From positions 1 to 54,476 of the forward strand of contig NZ_FNSV01000009.1 in assembly GCF_900105905.1 (NCBI RefSeq): a DNA stretch of 54,476 nt, given 5' to 3'. Under the pieces are notes generated by a model. The model saw only the letters and a list, made by a program, of their open reading frames with translations. It had not been told where the DNA came from and did no database searches. The number at the start of each line of letters is the position of its first letter. Position 1 is the first letter of the stretch. The position numbers and the translations under genes are program-made. Below, in pieces: positions 25,580 to 34,754 of the stretch. Source of the stretch: Rhodococcus koreensis (lineage in GTDB: Bacteria; Actinomycetota; Actinomycetes; Mycobacteriales; Mycobacteriaceae).

Positions 25580-26033
25580 ATTCTAGAGCGCTGGGCGGCG
25601 GTGATACGTGGGAGGCACCGTCTGGGGCACGAAGCACGGCAGCATCGGTTCTCCGGCGTGTGAACGGTGGTGTGGGCGGGTGGGTGTTCGGCTCGTTGCA
25701 GGGCGGGAGCATATCGATTGCCAGGATGCCGCGCTGGCGACATGTTTCGATCCTCACCGGGTCGCATCCCCAAACGCGGACGAGCGGGATGGTGGGGAGC
25801 ACGGTGGAACGGCAACGCGGCCAGTGCCGAGAAAGCGGGCACCACTCCAGCGTACCGATCTCGTCGAAGTGTGCGGTCAGACCGCCGCAGTAGAGGTTTC
25901 GCCAGGTGCCGAGACGATCAGCAATCGGCAGGTGCTCCGCCGCCCTCCTCGCAACAGGCGATTCCTCCCATGCATGGAGGCTTGCGCCTCAGTCCGACTG
26001 CCGGGACCTACCACCGTTCGCCCAATTGGTTGG

Positions 26034-26330
26034 TTACCGCGGTTTACCGTTACGATGTTCGAGTTCCTGTCAGGCTCACGGGTTTTGGAATCTGGTGTCC
26101 GCCGGTTCATCCTAATCGGCATGGTGCTGCTGCTGTTCCGGCCCTTCGCGTACTCCCTGTTTCGCCCCGAGAGAACATCTACCTCCGCAGCGGCTCGTCG
26201 GCCACCGCCTCGACCCCCACCTGCTCGGTCTCCACAAGCGACGCCGACGCGACCAGGAGCAGGCCTCCGACGGATACCGCTGCCGGGGCGCCCCCTCACG
26301 CGCATGTGCTCCGGAAGACGCGGTGACACA
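26034..26330 (+). pseudogene. DUF5313-like membrane protein, degraded copy
   Basis: Plus-strand frames read RRFILIGMVLLLFRPFAYSL, then ENIYLR, then in another frame DQEQASDGYR. These match in order the C-terminal half of the intact gene at 36485-36886 (GMVLLLFLPFVYFL; KNIYLRHRLVSHGLDPRLL; DQEQASYESRYR). Frameshifts break it, and the first half is missing. A GGTTACCGCGGTTTACC near-palindrome lies at 26034-26050, just upstream of the matched part. Confidence 0.75.
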
Positions 26331-26389
26331 AGGGCACCGGCTGACTCGGCGACCGACTGTCGGTCGTCTCAACTCAGCGACCGGCTGCT

Positions 26390-26490
26390 GGTGGCGCGGT
26401 GTTGGTGTGTGTGTGGGGGGGACGAGGACCACCGGGCGGCGGCCGTGGTGGATCAGGTGCGAGGACCGTTCGCCGACTCGGATACCAGTG
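26390..26490 (-). pseudogene. Universal stress protein C-terminal fragment
   Basis: The minus strand reads RVGERSSHLIHHGRRPVVLV, nearly identical to the end of the intact universal stress protein at 37852-38382 (VGESVSSHLIHHGRRPVVLVPE). Only the last strand and helix remain. It lies beside the degraded DUF5313 copy, mirroring the order of the intact genes at 36.5-38.4 kb and suggesting an old segmental duplication. Confidence 0.75.
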
Positions 26491-27326
26491 GCTATGCGCG
26501 GGTGCGCGAACGCCAGGTGGACGATCGAGCGTGACGACTCGACGGCCCGGCGGGTTCCCGGACGGTGGCGGTACGGCGGCCGGGTGATCTGGTCGCGGGG
26601 GTGGGGAGACGGCGGGCGGGCGATGTCGTTTTCCGGGGTGGACGATCCGGCACGGATCGGGTGAGGCTCATCGAGAGGTTGGCCGCCAGGATGTGATAAA
26701 TCTGTGGCCGGACGAGGCCGGGTGGCCGCAGGACATCGGTGTGGTGGCCCTGCTCGAGGTGACCTCGTCGACACGGGGCGGTTCCTGCTCGGGGTTGTCC
26801 GGACGTCGGAGGACCCGCTAGGTGATGGGCCCTGTCAGCAGGCTGACCGCGCCGTCAACCACCAGGAGGGCGCCGCCCCAATCCACATCATCGCGTTCAT
26901 GGCTTCCTGCTGGGCCGTGATTCGCGCGCCGGGGTATGCCCTCGGGTTGCGGATCAGCGGTTCGGTCGGGACACGAGACTCGCGAGGCCTATCGAGGGCT
27001 GTCTCCCCCGTCGATGGTGGCCCGCCGGAAGCACGCAGGATGTCGGTCTGGCTCGACGCCCGCCACTGCACCCATCCCCCCAGTGGGCGCCACCGACGAC
27101 GGGCGTTTGCTGCAGCATGATCTCGCTCATCAGGATGTGTCGGGCGGTCACACACCCTCACGACGCCGCGGGAGATTCCAGGCCTCCGACTCGCACCGGC
27201 TGATCGGCACGAGGCGTCGCCCGTCACTTCTCCTCACACGTCCCGTCGGCGAGGCGCGAACCGGAGTTTCCGTCGCCGTAATGTTCCCGCCGAGCAGCCG
27301 CAACAGGGCGGGTGCACGATAACCGC
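26491..27326. other. Degraded stretch with a MutY remnant
   Basis: No intact gene upstream of the carbonic anhydrase. Around 27090-27150 the minus strand reads HILMSEIMLQQTPV, the N-terminal signature of MutY/EndoIII adenine glycosylases, followed by frameshifted sequence resembling the next MutY segment (HWGGWVQW). The rest is GC-rich and featureless. The carbonic anhydrase promoter is presumably within the last 100 bases. Confidence 0.5.
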
Positions 27327-27953
27327 ATGCCCCACTCCAACCCGGTTGCCGCGTGGAAAACCCTCCGCCAGGGTAACGAGCGCTTCGTCAGCGGAGTCTC
27401 GATCCACCCCGGTCAGGGAATCGCCGACCGCGCGCAGCTCGACGCCGAGCAACACCTCACCGCGGTGGTGTTCGGATGCGGAGACTCACGTGTCGCCGCG
27501 GAAATCATCTTCGACCAGGGACTCGGTGACATGTTCGTCGTCCGCACGGCCGGCCACGTCCTCGACGACGCCGTGCTCGGTTCCATCGAATACGCGGTGC
27601 AGATCCTCGACGCGCCCTTGATCGTCGTGCTGGGTCATGACGGTTGCGGCGCCGTGAAGTCCACGCTGGACGCGCTGGACAAGGGCAAGGTTCCGGACGG
27701 CTTCATCCGCAGCATCGTCGAACGGGTGGCGCCGTCGATCATGGTGGGTCGCAAAGAGGGCCTCACCACCGTCGACGAACTCGAAGGCCGCCACGTCGTG
27801 GAGACCGGGGCTCTCCTGATGCAGCGTTCGCGCATCATCGCCGATCGCGTCGGAAGTGGTGCCTGCGCTATTGCCGGCGTCACCTACAAACTGTCCGACG
27901 GCCGGATGCACCTGCAGGGAGGGGTCGGAGACATCGGCGAGCTCCGCGACTGA
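27327..27953 (+). CDS. Beta-class carbonic anhydrase
   Basis: 208 residues from ATG 27327; a GTG five codons earlier is also in frame. Zinc ligands and catalytic dyad are visible: C51-x-D53-x-R55 (GCGDSR) and H104-x2-C107 (GHDGCG). FVVRTAGHVLDDAVLGSIEY completes the beta-CA signature. It interconverts CO2 and bicarbonate in the cytosol. No signal peptide. It is convergent with the malic enzyme gene and belongs functionally with the malic enzyme, PEP carboxykinase and SulP transporter nearby, all of which use or transport CO2/HCO3-. Confidence 0.93.
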   Translation: MPHSNPVAAWKTLRQGNERFVSGVSIHPGQGIADRAQLDAEQHLTAVVFGCGDSRVAAEIIFDQGLGDMFVVRTAGHVLDDAVLGSIEYAVQILDAPLIVVLGHDGCGAVKSTLDALDKGKVPDGFIRSIVERVAPSIMVGRKEGLTTVDELEGRHVVETGALLMQRSRIIADRVGSGACAIAGVTYKLSDGRMHLQGGVGDIGELRD

Positions 27954-28208
27954 CGCGACACACCGAGCCCGCTGATCCGCTGATCCACCGGTCCATCCGG
28001 AGACCTGACGCGGTGAACGGAACGCACGGGCAGATCGCGAACCGGCCGATCTCCGCGGCCCCCGAGGTCACCGCGAAGGAGACCCGGAAGGTCCTCGCCA
28101 GGCCGGCGAGCATTGCGACTCGATCGATTCCCACGTGCCGACGCATCGGGACACCTCGTGCCCGCTGCGGTGATCGCCCGGGCGCACGCACGACGACGAT
28201 CGAGTAGC

Positions 28209-29606
<1,398 letters not shown>

Positions 29607-30130
29607 GGGAACTCCTGATCGAGTGACGAGCAGCAGGCGCCCACAGGGGGCGTGACCCGATCGGCCCGCACGGCCGGCGCTTCCGCCGCAACATCTTCAG
29701 TCTGCGCGGCCAGCGCCGATCCGGACAAGAGGAGTTCGGCTGATTCCGCGCCCGAAACGCTGCCCCGCGTCCCCGGGCCGCGGAGCAGGATGGAAGACAC
29801 ACCGGCGACCAACCACCAGGCGCGAACACAGAACACGGTGATTGGTTACCGCGAGTTAACCCCTCGTCCGGGAACACGCCACGGCGAAAGTGTCCGCGGG
29901 TCCGGGGCCGTGCTCCGCCGGGACCTGGCATAGCTGTCTCCCCGGCGTTGTCGCCGGCACTGGTGGGCGCGGTGGCCCATCGAGGGGTCGTGCTGGGCCT
30001 CGCTGGCGCGCGGTGACACCGCGGCCTTGCGCGGCCGGGCGGCGGTCTGCGGGGGACCTGTGGGCGACTTCGCGGGTCTGCTCCGGATCGGCCGATCGAC
30101 CCCCGCGCTGGCCGATCGGTGGTGGGGCAC
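29607..30130. other. Spacer with an 18-bp near-palindrome
   Basis: No gene recognised in this very GC-rich stretch. GGTTACCGCGAGTTAACC (29843-29860) is symmetric at 7 of 9 base pairs and lies 240 bases upstream of the malic enzyme start. The related GGTTACCGCGGTTTACC occurs at 26034. It may be a regulator site for the malic enzyme gene. Confidence 0.4.
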
Positions 30131-30799
30131 CTACCTTTCCAGCCCACACGGGCCGGCGGTGTCGGTCGGGTCGGTGGGGTTGTTTCTGAAGGCGTAGGCG
30201 GCGAGGGTGGCGGCGCCCGCGGCGATCCAGAGGGCGCCGAACCCGAGCACCCGGTATGTCGCCGCGCCGGCGGCCGCCCCCACCGCGACCGCAGCCCAGA
30301 GCTGTAGGTATCGAACCCATCGATGGGGTCCCCGGCCGAAGAGTCGATCGGTCAGGGACCGCGCCGCGTCGGCGAGCAGGCCGCCGGTCTCGAGCAGGGT
30401 GGCTTCGGCTCCCATGGCCAGGGCGAGGGCGAATCCGATCAGGGGTGCGGTGGTGGTGACCGCGTGGAGGCCGCCGGCCGCCGCGAGGAGGCCCGCCGCG
30501 AGCAGCAGTACCCGTGGTACCGGCTGGCGTGGCCACTTCTGCCCGACCACCGCGGCCAGGACGACACCGACGACGAACCCGGCAAGGATGGCCCCGGTCA
30601 GGCCCACGACGAACCACGAACTGCTGCCGAGGGCGACGCCGGCTCGGGTAGTGGTGGCTTCGATCGAGGAGACGAAGAACCCGCCGAGCAGGACGAACCC
30701 GAAGGCGTCGACGAATCCGAGGTGCATCGCGACGATCGTCTCCACCGGTCGCCGTGACCGCGGTCGCGCTGTCATCTCTGCATCGGTTGTGCTCATCGG
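30131..30799 (-). CDS. DUF1275/YoaK-family membrane protein
   Basis: 222 residues from ATG 30799, behind GAGAGAG. Six hydrophobic segments; the opening HLGFVDAFGFVLLGGFFVSS and the following TTTRAGVALG fit the DUF1275 pattern (VDAxGFLxLGGxFVSFMSGNTT). The family has no firm biochemical role; some members are called transporters. It is divergent from the ArsR-family gene at 31101, and the shared intergenic region carries an ArsR-type operator (30972-30987). Confidence 0.85.
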   Translation of the reverse strand, partial: PMSTTDAEMTARPRSRRPVETIVAMHLGFVDAFGFVLLGGFFVSSIEATTTRAGVALGSSSWFVVGLTGAILAGFVVGVVLAAVVGQKWPRQPVPRVLLLAAGLLAAAGGLHAVTTTAPLIGFALALAMGAEATLLETGGLLADAARSLTDRLFGRGPHRWVRYLQLWAAVAVGAAAGAATYRVLGFGALWIAAGAATLAAYAFRNNPTDPTDTAGPCGLER

Positions 30800-30971
30800 C
30801 TCTCTCACCACCGGTAGGTTGCCGGCATCGGGCAGGGTGGGGATCGTGGACCAGCGCGGTCGGTCCGGTCCTCTCCCCTCGGTGGCGAGGCGCCTGCCGC
30901 GACCGTTTTACGGGCGCCCGGGTTTCGGGATGCGGGGCCGGAAGGGGCTCTGCAGCGCGAATTCTAGCAAA

Positions 30972-30987
30972 TTGCTAAGATTCGCAA
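30972..30987. promoter_or_regulatory. ArsR-type operator, site 1
   Basis: TTGCTAA-GA-TTCGCAA, a near-palindrome with 7-bp arms and a 2-bp centre, in the divergent region between the DUF1275 and ArsR genes. TAGCAAATTGCTA (30965-30977) overlaps it. It is the first of four such sites in the next 6 kb. Confidence 0.75.
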
Positions 30988-31100
30988 GTAATGCAACCTG
31001 CCGGAGTTGGAGGTTGCAGGCGAGGCCGCAGACCCGGCGACGCGGCGAGCGCGACACGCACCTCGCCGCCGCAGGCTCGACCCGGACGACAGGAGGAGCC

Positions 31101-31466
31101 ATGACCGCGAACTCGCGCCAACCCCTGTACCAGATGAAGGCGGACTTCTTCAAAACGTTGGGGCACCCGGCGCGCATCCGGGTCCTCGAGCTTCTCAGCG
31201 AACGCGAACACGCCGTGTCCGAGATGTTGCCCGAGGTGGGAATCGAGCCGGCGAACCTGTCCCAGCAGCTATCGATCCTCCGGCGCGCCGGCCTGGTCAC
31301 CGCCCGCCGTGAGGGCCTGTCGGTGTCCTACGCGCTGACCTCCCCCCGCATCGCCGAACTCCTGCGGGTGGCGCGGGGGATCTTGACGGGGGTGGTGGCC
31401 GGGCAGGCCGAGGTGCTCGAGGACGTCTCCCAACCTCCTGCCTTGGTGGGTGAAACCGGGGGCTGA
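31101..31466 (+). CDS. ArsR/SmtB-family repressor, Cys-free
   Basis: 121 residues from ATG 31101 behind AGGAGGAG. Winged-helix HTH: FFKTLGHPARIRVLELLSER, VSEMLPEVGIEPANLSQQLS (recognition helix) and ILRRAGLVTARREGLSVSYA (wing). There is no cysteine, so it is not a classical thiol metal sensor; the signal is probably a small molecule or histidine/carboxylate-bound metal. It lies between operator sites 1 and 2 and is likely autoregulated. It is the obvious candidate repressor of the PEP carboxykinase and SulP units downstream, which carry the same operator. Confidence 0.9.
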   Translation: MTANSRQPLYQMKADFFKTLGHPARIRVLELLSEREHAVSEMLPEVGIEPANLSQQLSILRRAGLVTARREGLSVSYALTSPRIAELLRVARGILTGVVAGQAEVLEDVSQPPALVGETGG

Positions 31467-31508
31467 CGGGGGCTCACCAAGGCAGGAATCCCCCATTGCA
31501 TGGGTTGG

Positions 31509-31524
31509 TTGCGAATTTTCTTAA
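31509..31524. promoter_or_regulatory. ArsR-type operator, site 2
   Basis: TTGCGAA-TT-TTCTTAA, the weakest of the four 7-2-7 sites, upstream of the malic-enzyme-like gene and PEP carboxykinase. ACATTGTGCGATCGG follows and may include promoter elements. Confidence 0.6.
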
Positions 31525-31598
31525 GTGCGTACATTGTGCGATCGGGTGGCGTGGGAGATGTCGCTCTCGACCGGAAAACGAGAAAAGAGAAGTGGGCG

Positions 31599-32477
31599 GT
31601 GACGAACAATCACGACGGTGGTGCCAGTGGTCCGTCCGACGGCGGTCCGGTCTTGACGGGAATCAGCGTGGCCGTCGTCGCGGTGTCCACCACCGGCTCG
31701 CGCACGGCCGGGTCGGCGCGGACCCGGCCGCCGTGGGTCGCGATGGAGGACTATGCGGCACTCATCCGGGCGAACACCCCGATGCGCGCGCTGCGCCTTC
31801 CGGTGACCACGGGCGACCCGCACGTGCTGACCGAGCGCATCCTGGGACTCCCGACGGGGGTGTCCGCGGTGTTCGTGGTCGGGGTGGGGCACCGGGAGTC
31901 CGCGGCGGTAGCGCGTGCGGTGACCGGGCGCGGCGGGCCCGTGGTCCTCACCGAACTGGACGTGCTGACGGCGGCGGTGGCGGCCGCGGCGATCACCACC
32001 CTGCGCCGCCGCGGCGTGCCGCCGCGCGCCGGCCGGGTCGTGATCACCGGCGCGTCGTGGGCGCCGTTGCTGGCTCCAGTGTTGATCGCCTCCGGGGTCG
32101 GGGATCTGAGCAGCTGGCATGAGCGTGATGCCGAGGCGTTCCCGCTGCGCCGGGTGATGGACCACAACGATGTCCTGGTCGATCTCGCCGGCTGCGCCCC
32201 CGACGGTGCGGCAGTCGGTCGCACGGTGACGGTCCCGGCCGACGGCTTCGCCTATGGTGCGCTGGTGCTGCCGGGGCTGCTCGCCGCGCTGTGTGGACAC
32301 GAGGTGCGGACCGTGACGGTCGAGGTGGTGGCCGCATGTGTGCGGGCGTTGGCGCTGATCACCCCCGCCGATCGGATGCTGCCGTCTCTCGGTGACCGGC
32401 TGCTGGTGTCCGCGGTCGCCCGCCACGTGAGCCGGGCCCTCGGCCATCCCGTCCCGTATCGCGATCCACATCGGTGA
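31599..32477 (+). CDS. Malic-enzyme-like protein lacking the catalytic N-domain
   Basis: 292 residues from GTG 31599 behind AGAGAAG; frame stays open upstream to 31500. Residues 50-135 resemble a malic-enzyme helical region, 146-174 (RVVITGASWAPLLAPVLIAS) a Rossmann strand-loop-helix, and 205-282 align in order with the end of malic enzyme: FAYGALVLPGLLAALCG against FPNQINNVLAFPGVFRGLLD of the enzyme at 28209, then VEVVAACVRALALITPADRM against EMLIAAAGAIADRVSPPEL. The Tyr/Lys catalytic pair and metal-binding Asp motifs are not seen. It is perhaps a regulatory or nucleotide-binding pseudoenzyme. 58 bases precede PEP carboxykinase, so they are co-transcribed. Confidence 0.6.
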   Translation: MTNNHDGGASGPSDGGPVLTGISVAVVAVSTTGSRTAGSARTRPPWVAMEDYAALIRANTPMRALRLPVTTGDPHVLTERILGLPTGVSAVFVVGVGHRESAAVARAVTGRGGPVVLTELDVLTAAVAAAAITTLRRRGVPPRAGRVVITGASWAPLLAPVLIASGVGDLSSWHERDAEAFPLRRVMDHNDVLVDLAGCAPDGAAVGRTVTVPADGFAYGALVLPGLLAALCGHEVRTVTVEVVAACVRALALITPADRMLPSLGDRLLVSAVARHVSRALGHPVPYRDPHR

Positions 32478-32535
32478 TCGAACGCACCGCACCGCACGCA
32501 GCACATTCTGTCGGATTCTTGTGAGGAGAACACCC

Positions 32536-34449
32536 GTGAGCACCCCCACCGCCCCCGGCGCTGCCGGCGCCGGCACTGCCCCGACCGCGCATCCCGCCGT
32601 CGTGTCCTGGGTCGACGAGATCGCCGACCTCACGGCACCGGACGAGGTGGTGTGGTGCGACGGCAGCGCCGGCGAGTGGGACCGGCTGACCACACAATTG
32701 GTGGACAAGGGCACCTTCGTGCGACTGGAGCGCAAACCGAACTCCTTCTGGTGCGCCTCCGACCCCGAGGACGTTGCCCGGGTCGAGGACCGCACCTTCA
32801 TCTGCTCCCGGTTCCAGGCGGACGCGGGTCCGACGAACAACTGGATGGACCCGGTCGACATGAAGACGGTGATGACCGAGCATTACCGCGGCGCGATGGC
32901 CGGGCGCACGATGTACGTCATCGCGTTCTGCATGGGACCCCTCGATGCGGCCGAGCCGAAGTTCGGGGTCCAGATCACCGATTCGGAGTACGTGGCGGTG
33001 TCGATGCAGATCATGACCCGCTCCGGCACCCCGGTCTGGGACAGGCTCACCGCGGGCACCGAATTCGTCCGATGCCTGCACTCGGTCGGCGCCCCGCTGT
33101 ACCCGGGTCAGGTGGACGTGCCGTGGCCGTGCGATCACACCAAATACATCTCCCACTTCCCCGAGGAGCGCACCATCTGGAGTTACGGCTCCGGCTACGG
33201 CGGCAACGCCCTGCTCGGCAAGAAGTGCTACGCGCTGCGGATCGCGTCGAAGATGGGCAAGGACGAGGGCTGGCTCGCCGAGCACATGCTCATCCTCAAA
33301 CTCACCTCACCCGAGCAGCGAGTGCACTACATCGCGGCGGCGTTCCCGTCGGCCTGCGGCAAGACCAACCTGGCCATGCTCGACCCCACCCTCGACGGGT
33401 GGACCGCCGAGACCATCGGCGACGACATCGCCTGGCTGCGGTTCGGTGACGACGGCCGGCTCTATGCGGTCAACCCGGAGGCCGGGTTCTTCGGCGTCGC
33501 CCCCGGCACCGGCGTCCACACCAACCCGCACGCGATGGCCACCATCGAGCGGGGCAACTCGATCTTCACCAACGTCGCCCTCACCGACGACGGCGACATC
33601 TGGTGGGAAGGGCTGACGGACACGCCGCCGGCGCATCTGACGGACTGGAAACGGCGGGACTGGACCCCGGCCTCCGGAGAGCCTGCCGCGCACCCGAACT
33701 CGCGGTATTGCACCCCGATCACCCAGTGCCCGACCGTTGCCCCCGAATGGGACGATCCGGCCGGGGTGCCGATCTCGGCGATCCTCTTCGGCGGCCGCCG
33801 CGCCACCACCATCCCACTGGTCACCGAATCGCGCAGCTGGCAGCACGGGGTGTTCCTGGCTTCGACCCTGTCGTCGGAAACCACCGCCGCCGCGGCCGGG
33901 CAGGTCGGCGTCGTGCGCCGCGACCCGATGGCGATGCTGCCGTTCCTCGGCTACCACGTCGGGGACTACTTCCAGCACTGGCTCGACATCGGCACCCGGA
34001 CGAACGCCGAGTTGCTGCCGAAGATCTTCTACGTCAACTGGTTCCGCCGCGGCGATGACGACGAATTCCTCTGGCCAGGCTTCGGGGAGAACTCCCGGAT
34101 CCTCGAGTGGGCGCTGCGGCGGATCGAGGGCACCGCCGACGCCGAGGCGACCCCGATCGGCCTGGTGCCCACCCCGGGCGCCCTCGACCTGACGGGCCTG
34201 AAGTTCGATCACACCAAGATCGCCGCCGCCCTGAAGGTCGACACGACCGAATGGGTAGCCGAGACCCGGTTGATCGACGAGTGGTACGCGAGGATCGGCG
34301 GCAACACGCTGCCCGACGTCCTGCGCCAAGAACTCGGGGCCCTCAAGCTCCGCCTGGCCGAGCTCGAACTCGGCGACGCCCTCCACCGCAGGGGAACTCA
34401 CGCCACCTCCGGTGAGAAGGATTCGCGCTGGTCACGACCGCGGTTCTGA
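32536..34449 (+). CDS. pckG: Phosphoenolpyruvate carboxykinase (GTP)
   Basis: 637 residues from GTG 32536 behind GTGAGGAGAA. GTP-type PEPCK motifs: RTFICSRFQADAGPTNNWMD, the kinase-1 loop AAFPSACGKTNLAMLDP (about 268-284), RRATTIPLVTES and FLGYHVGDYFQHWL. It interconverts oxaloacetate plus GTP with PEP, CO2 and GDP. About 30 residues longer than the usual 600-610, with extra Ala/Pro-rich N-terminus and a short C-terminal tail. It follows the malic-enzyme-like gene by 58 bases, probably under operator site 2. The link to a bicarbonate-type transporter and carbonic anhydrase suggests control of CO2-linked anaplerosis. Confidence 0.95.
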   Translation: MSTPTAPGAAGAGTAPTAHPAVVSWVDEIADLTAPDEVVWCDGSAGEWDRLTTQLVDKGTFVRLERKPNSFWCASDPEDVARVEDRTFICSRFQADAGPTNNWMDPVDMKTVMTEHYRGAMAGRTMYVIAFCMGPLDAAEPKFGVQITDSEYVAVSMQIMTRSGTPVWDRLTAGTEFVRCLHSVGAPLYPGQVDVPWPCDHTKYISHFPEERTIWSYGSGYGGNALLGKKCYALRIASKMGKDEGWLAEHMLILKLTSPEQRVHYIAAAFPSACGKTNLAMLDPTLDGWTAETIGDDIAWLRFGDDGRLYAVNPEAGFFGVAPGTGVHTNPHAMATIERGNSIFTNVALTDDGDIWWEGLTDTPPAHLTDWKRRDWTPASGEPAAHPNSRYCTPITQCPTVAPEWDDPAGVPISAILFGGRRATTIPLVTESRSWQHGVFLASTLSSETTAAAAGQVGVVRRDPMAMLPFLGYHVGDYFQHWLDIGTRTNAELLPKIFYVNWFRRGDDDEFLWPGFGENSRILEWALRRIEGTADAEATPIGLVPTPGALDLTGLKFDHTKIAAALKVDTTEWVAETRLIDEWYARIGGNTLPDVLRQELGALKLRLAELELGDALHRRGTHATSGEKDSRWSRPRF

Positions 34450-34480
34450 CCCGGGACGCGCAACGCTCGGGCAGCACGGA

Positions 34481-34672
34481 TCAGTTCGAGACCGTGCCGG
34501 GTTCCGAGCGGTGAGGCCGTCCGGTCCCGGCCGAGACCAGCGTCCGGTGCCCACACCCGGGGCAGCGGTCGTCGCCGGCCCGCAGCGCCGACACCCGGCA
34601 CCACCGTCCGCAGTCGGTGCAATGCAGAATCCGCCCCCCCCGCAGGACGGTGATCGGGGTTACCCGCATCAC
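34481..34672 (-). CDS. Small zinc-ribbon protein
   Basis: 63 residues from ATG 34672. Two CxxC knuckles: HCTDCGRWC and RCPGCGHRTL, 18 residues apart, form a rubredoxin-like zinc ribbon. It runs divergently from the SulP gene and shares with it operator site 3 (34694-34709), 22 bases upstream of its start. It is the only cysteine-rich protein of the module and could be a metal or redox sensor or an RNA/protein-binding accessory. Called on motif and position; too short for certainty. Confidence 0.6.
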   Translation of the reverse strand: MMRVTPITVLRGGRILHCTDCGRWCRVSALRAGDDRCPGCGHRTLVSAGTGRPHRSEPGTVSN

Positions 34673-34693
34673 TCAACTTTCCATGATGGTTAC

Positions 34694-34709
34694 TTGCTAA
34701 CATTAGCAA
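34694..34709. promoter_or_regulatory. ArsR-type operator, site 3
   Basis: TTGCTAA-CA-TTAGCAA, the most symmetric of the four sites (perfect 7-bp arms), between the divergent zinc-ribbon gene (start 34672) and the SulP gene (start 34755). Confidence 0.8.
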
Positions 34710-34754
34710 CTATAGAGGAGATGGCCTGCTGGCCGTCACTACCGAGGAACGTCG

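Noticed and set aside
31521..32861. 446-codon minus-strand frame over the malic-like and PEPCK genes
   Set aside because: Antisense shadow; no family, His/Arg/Pro-rich.
33307..34401. 364-codon minus-strand frame over PEP carboxykinase
   Set aside because: Antisense shadow without any recognisable domain.
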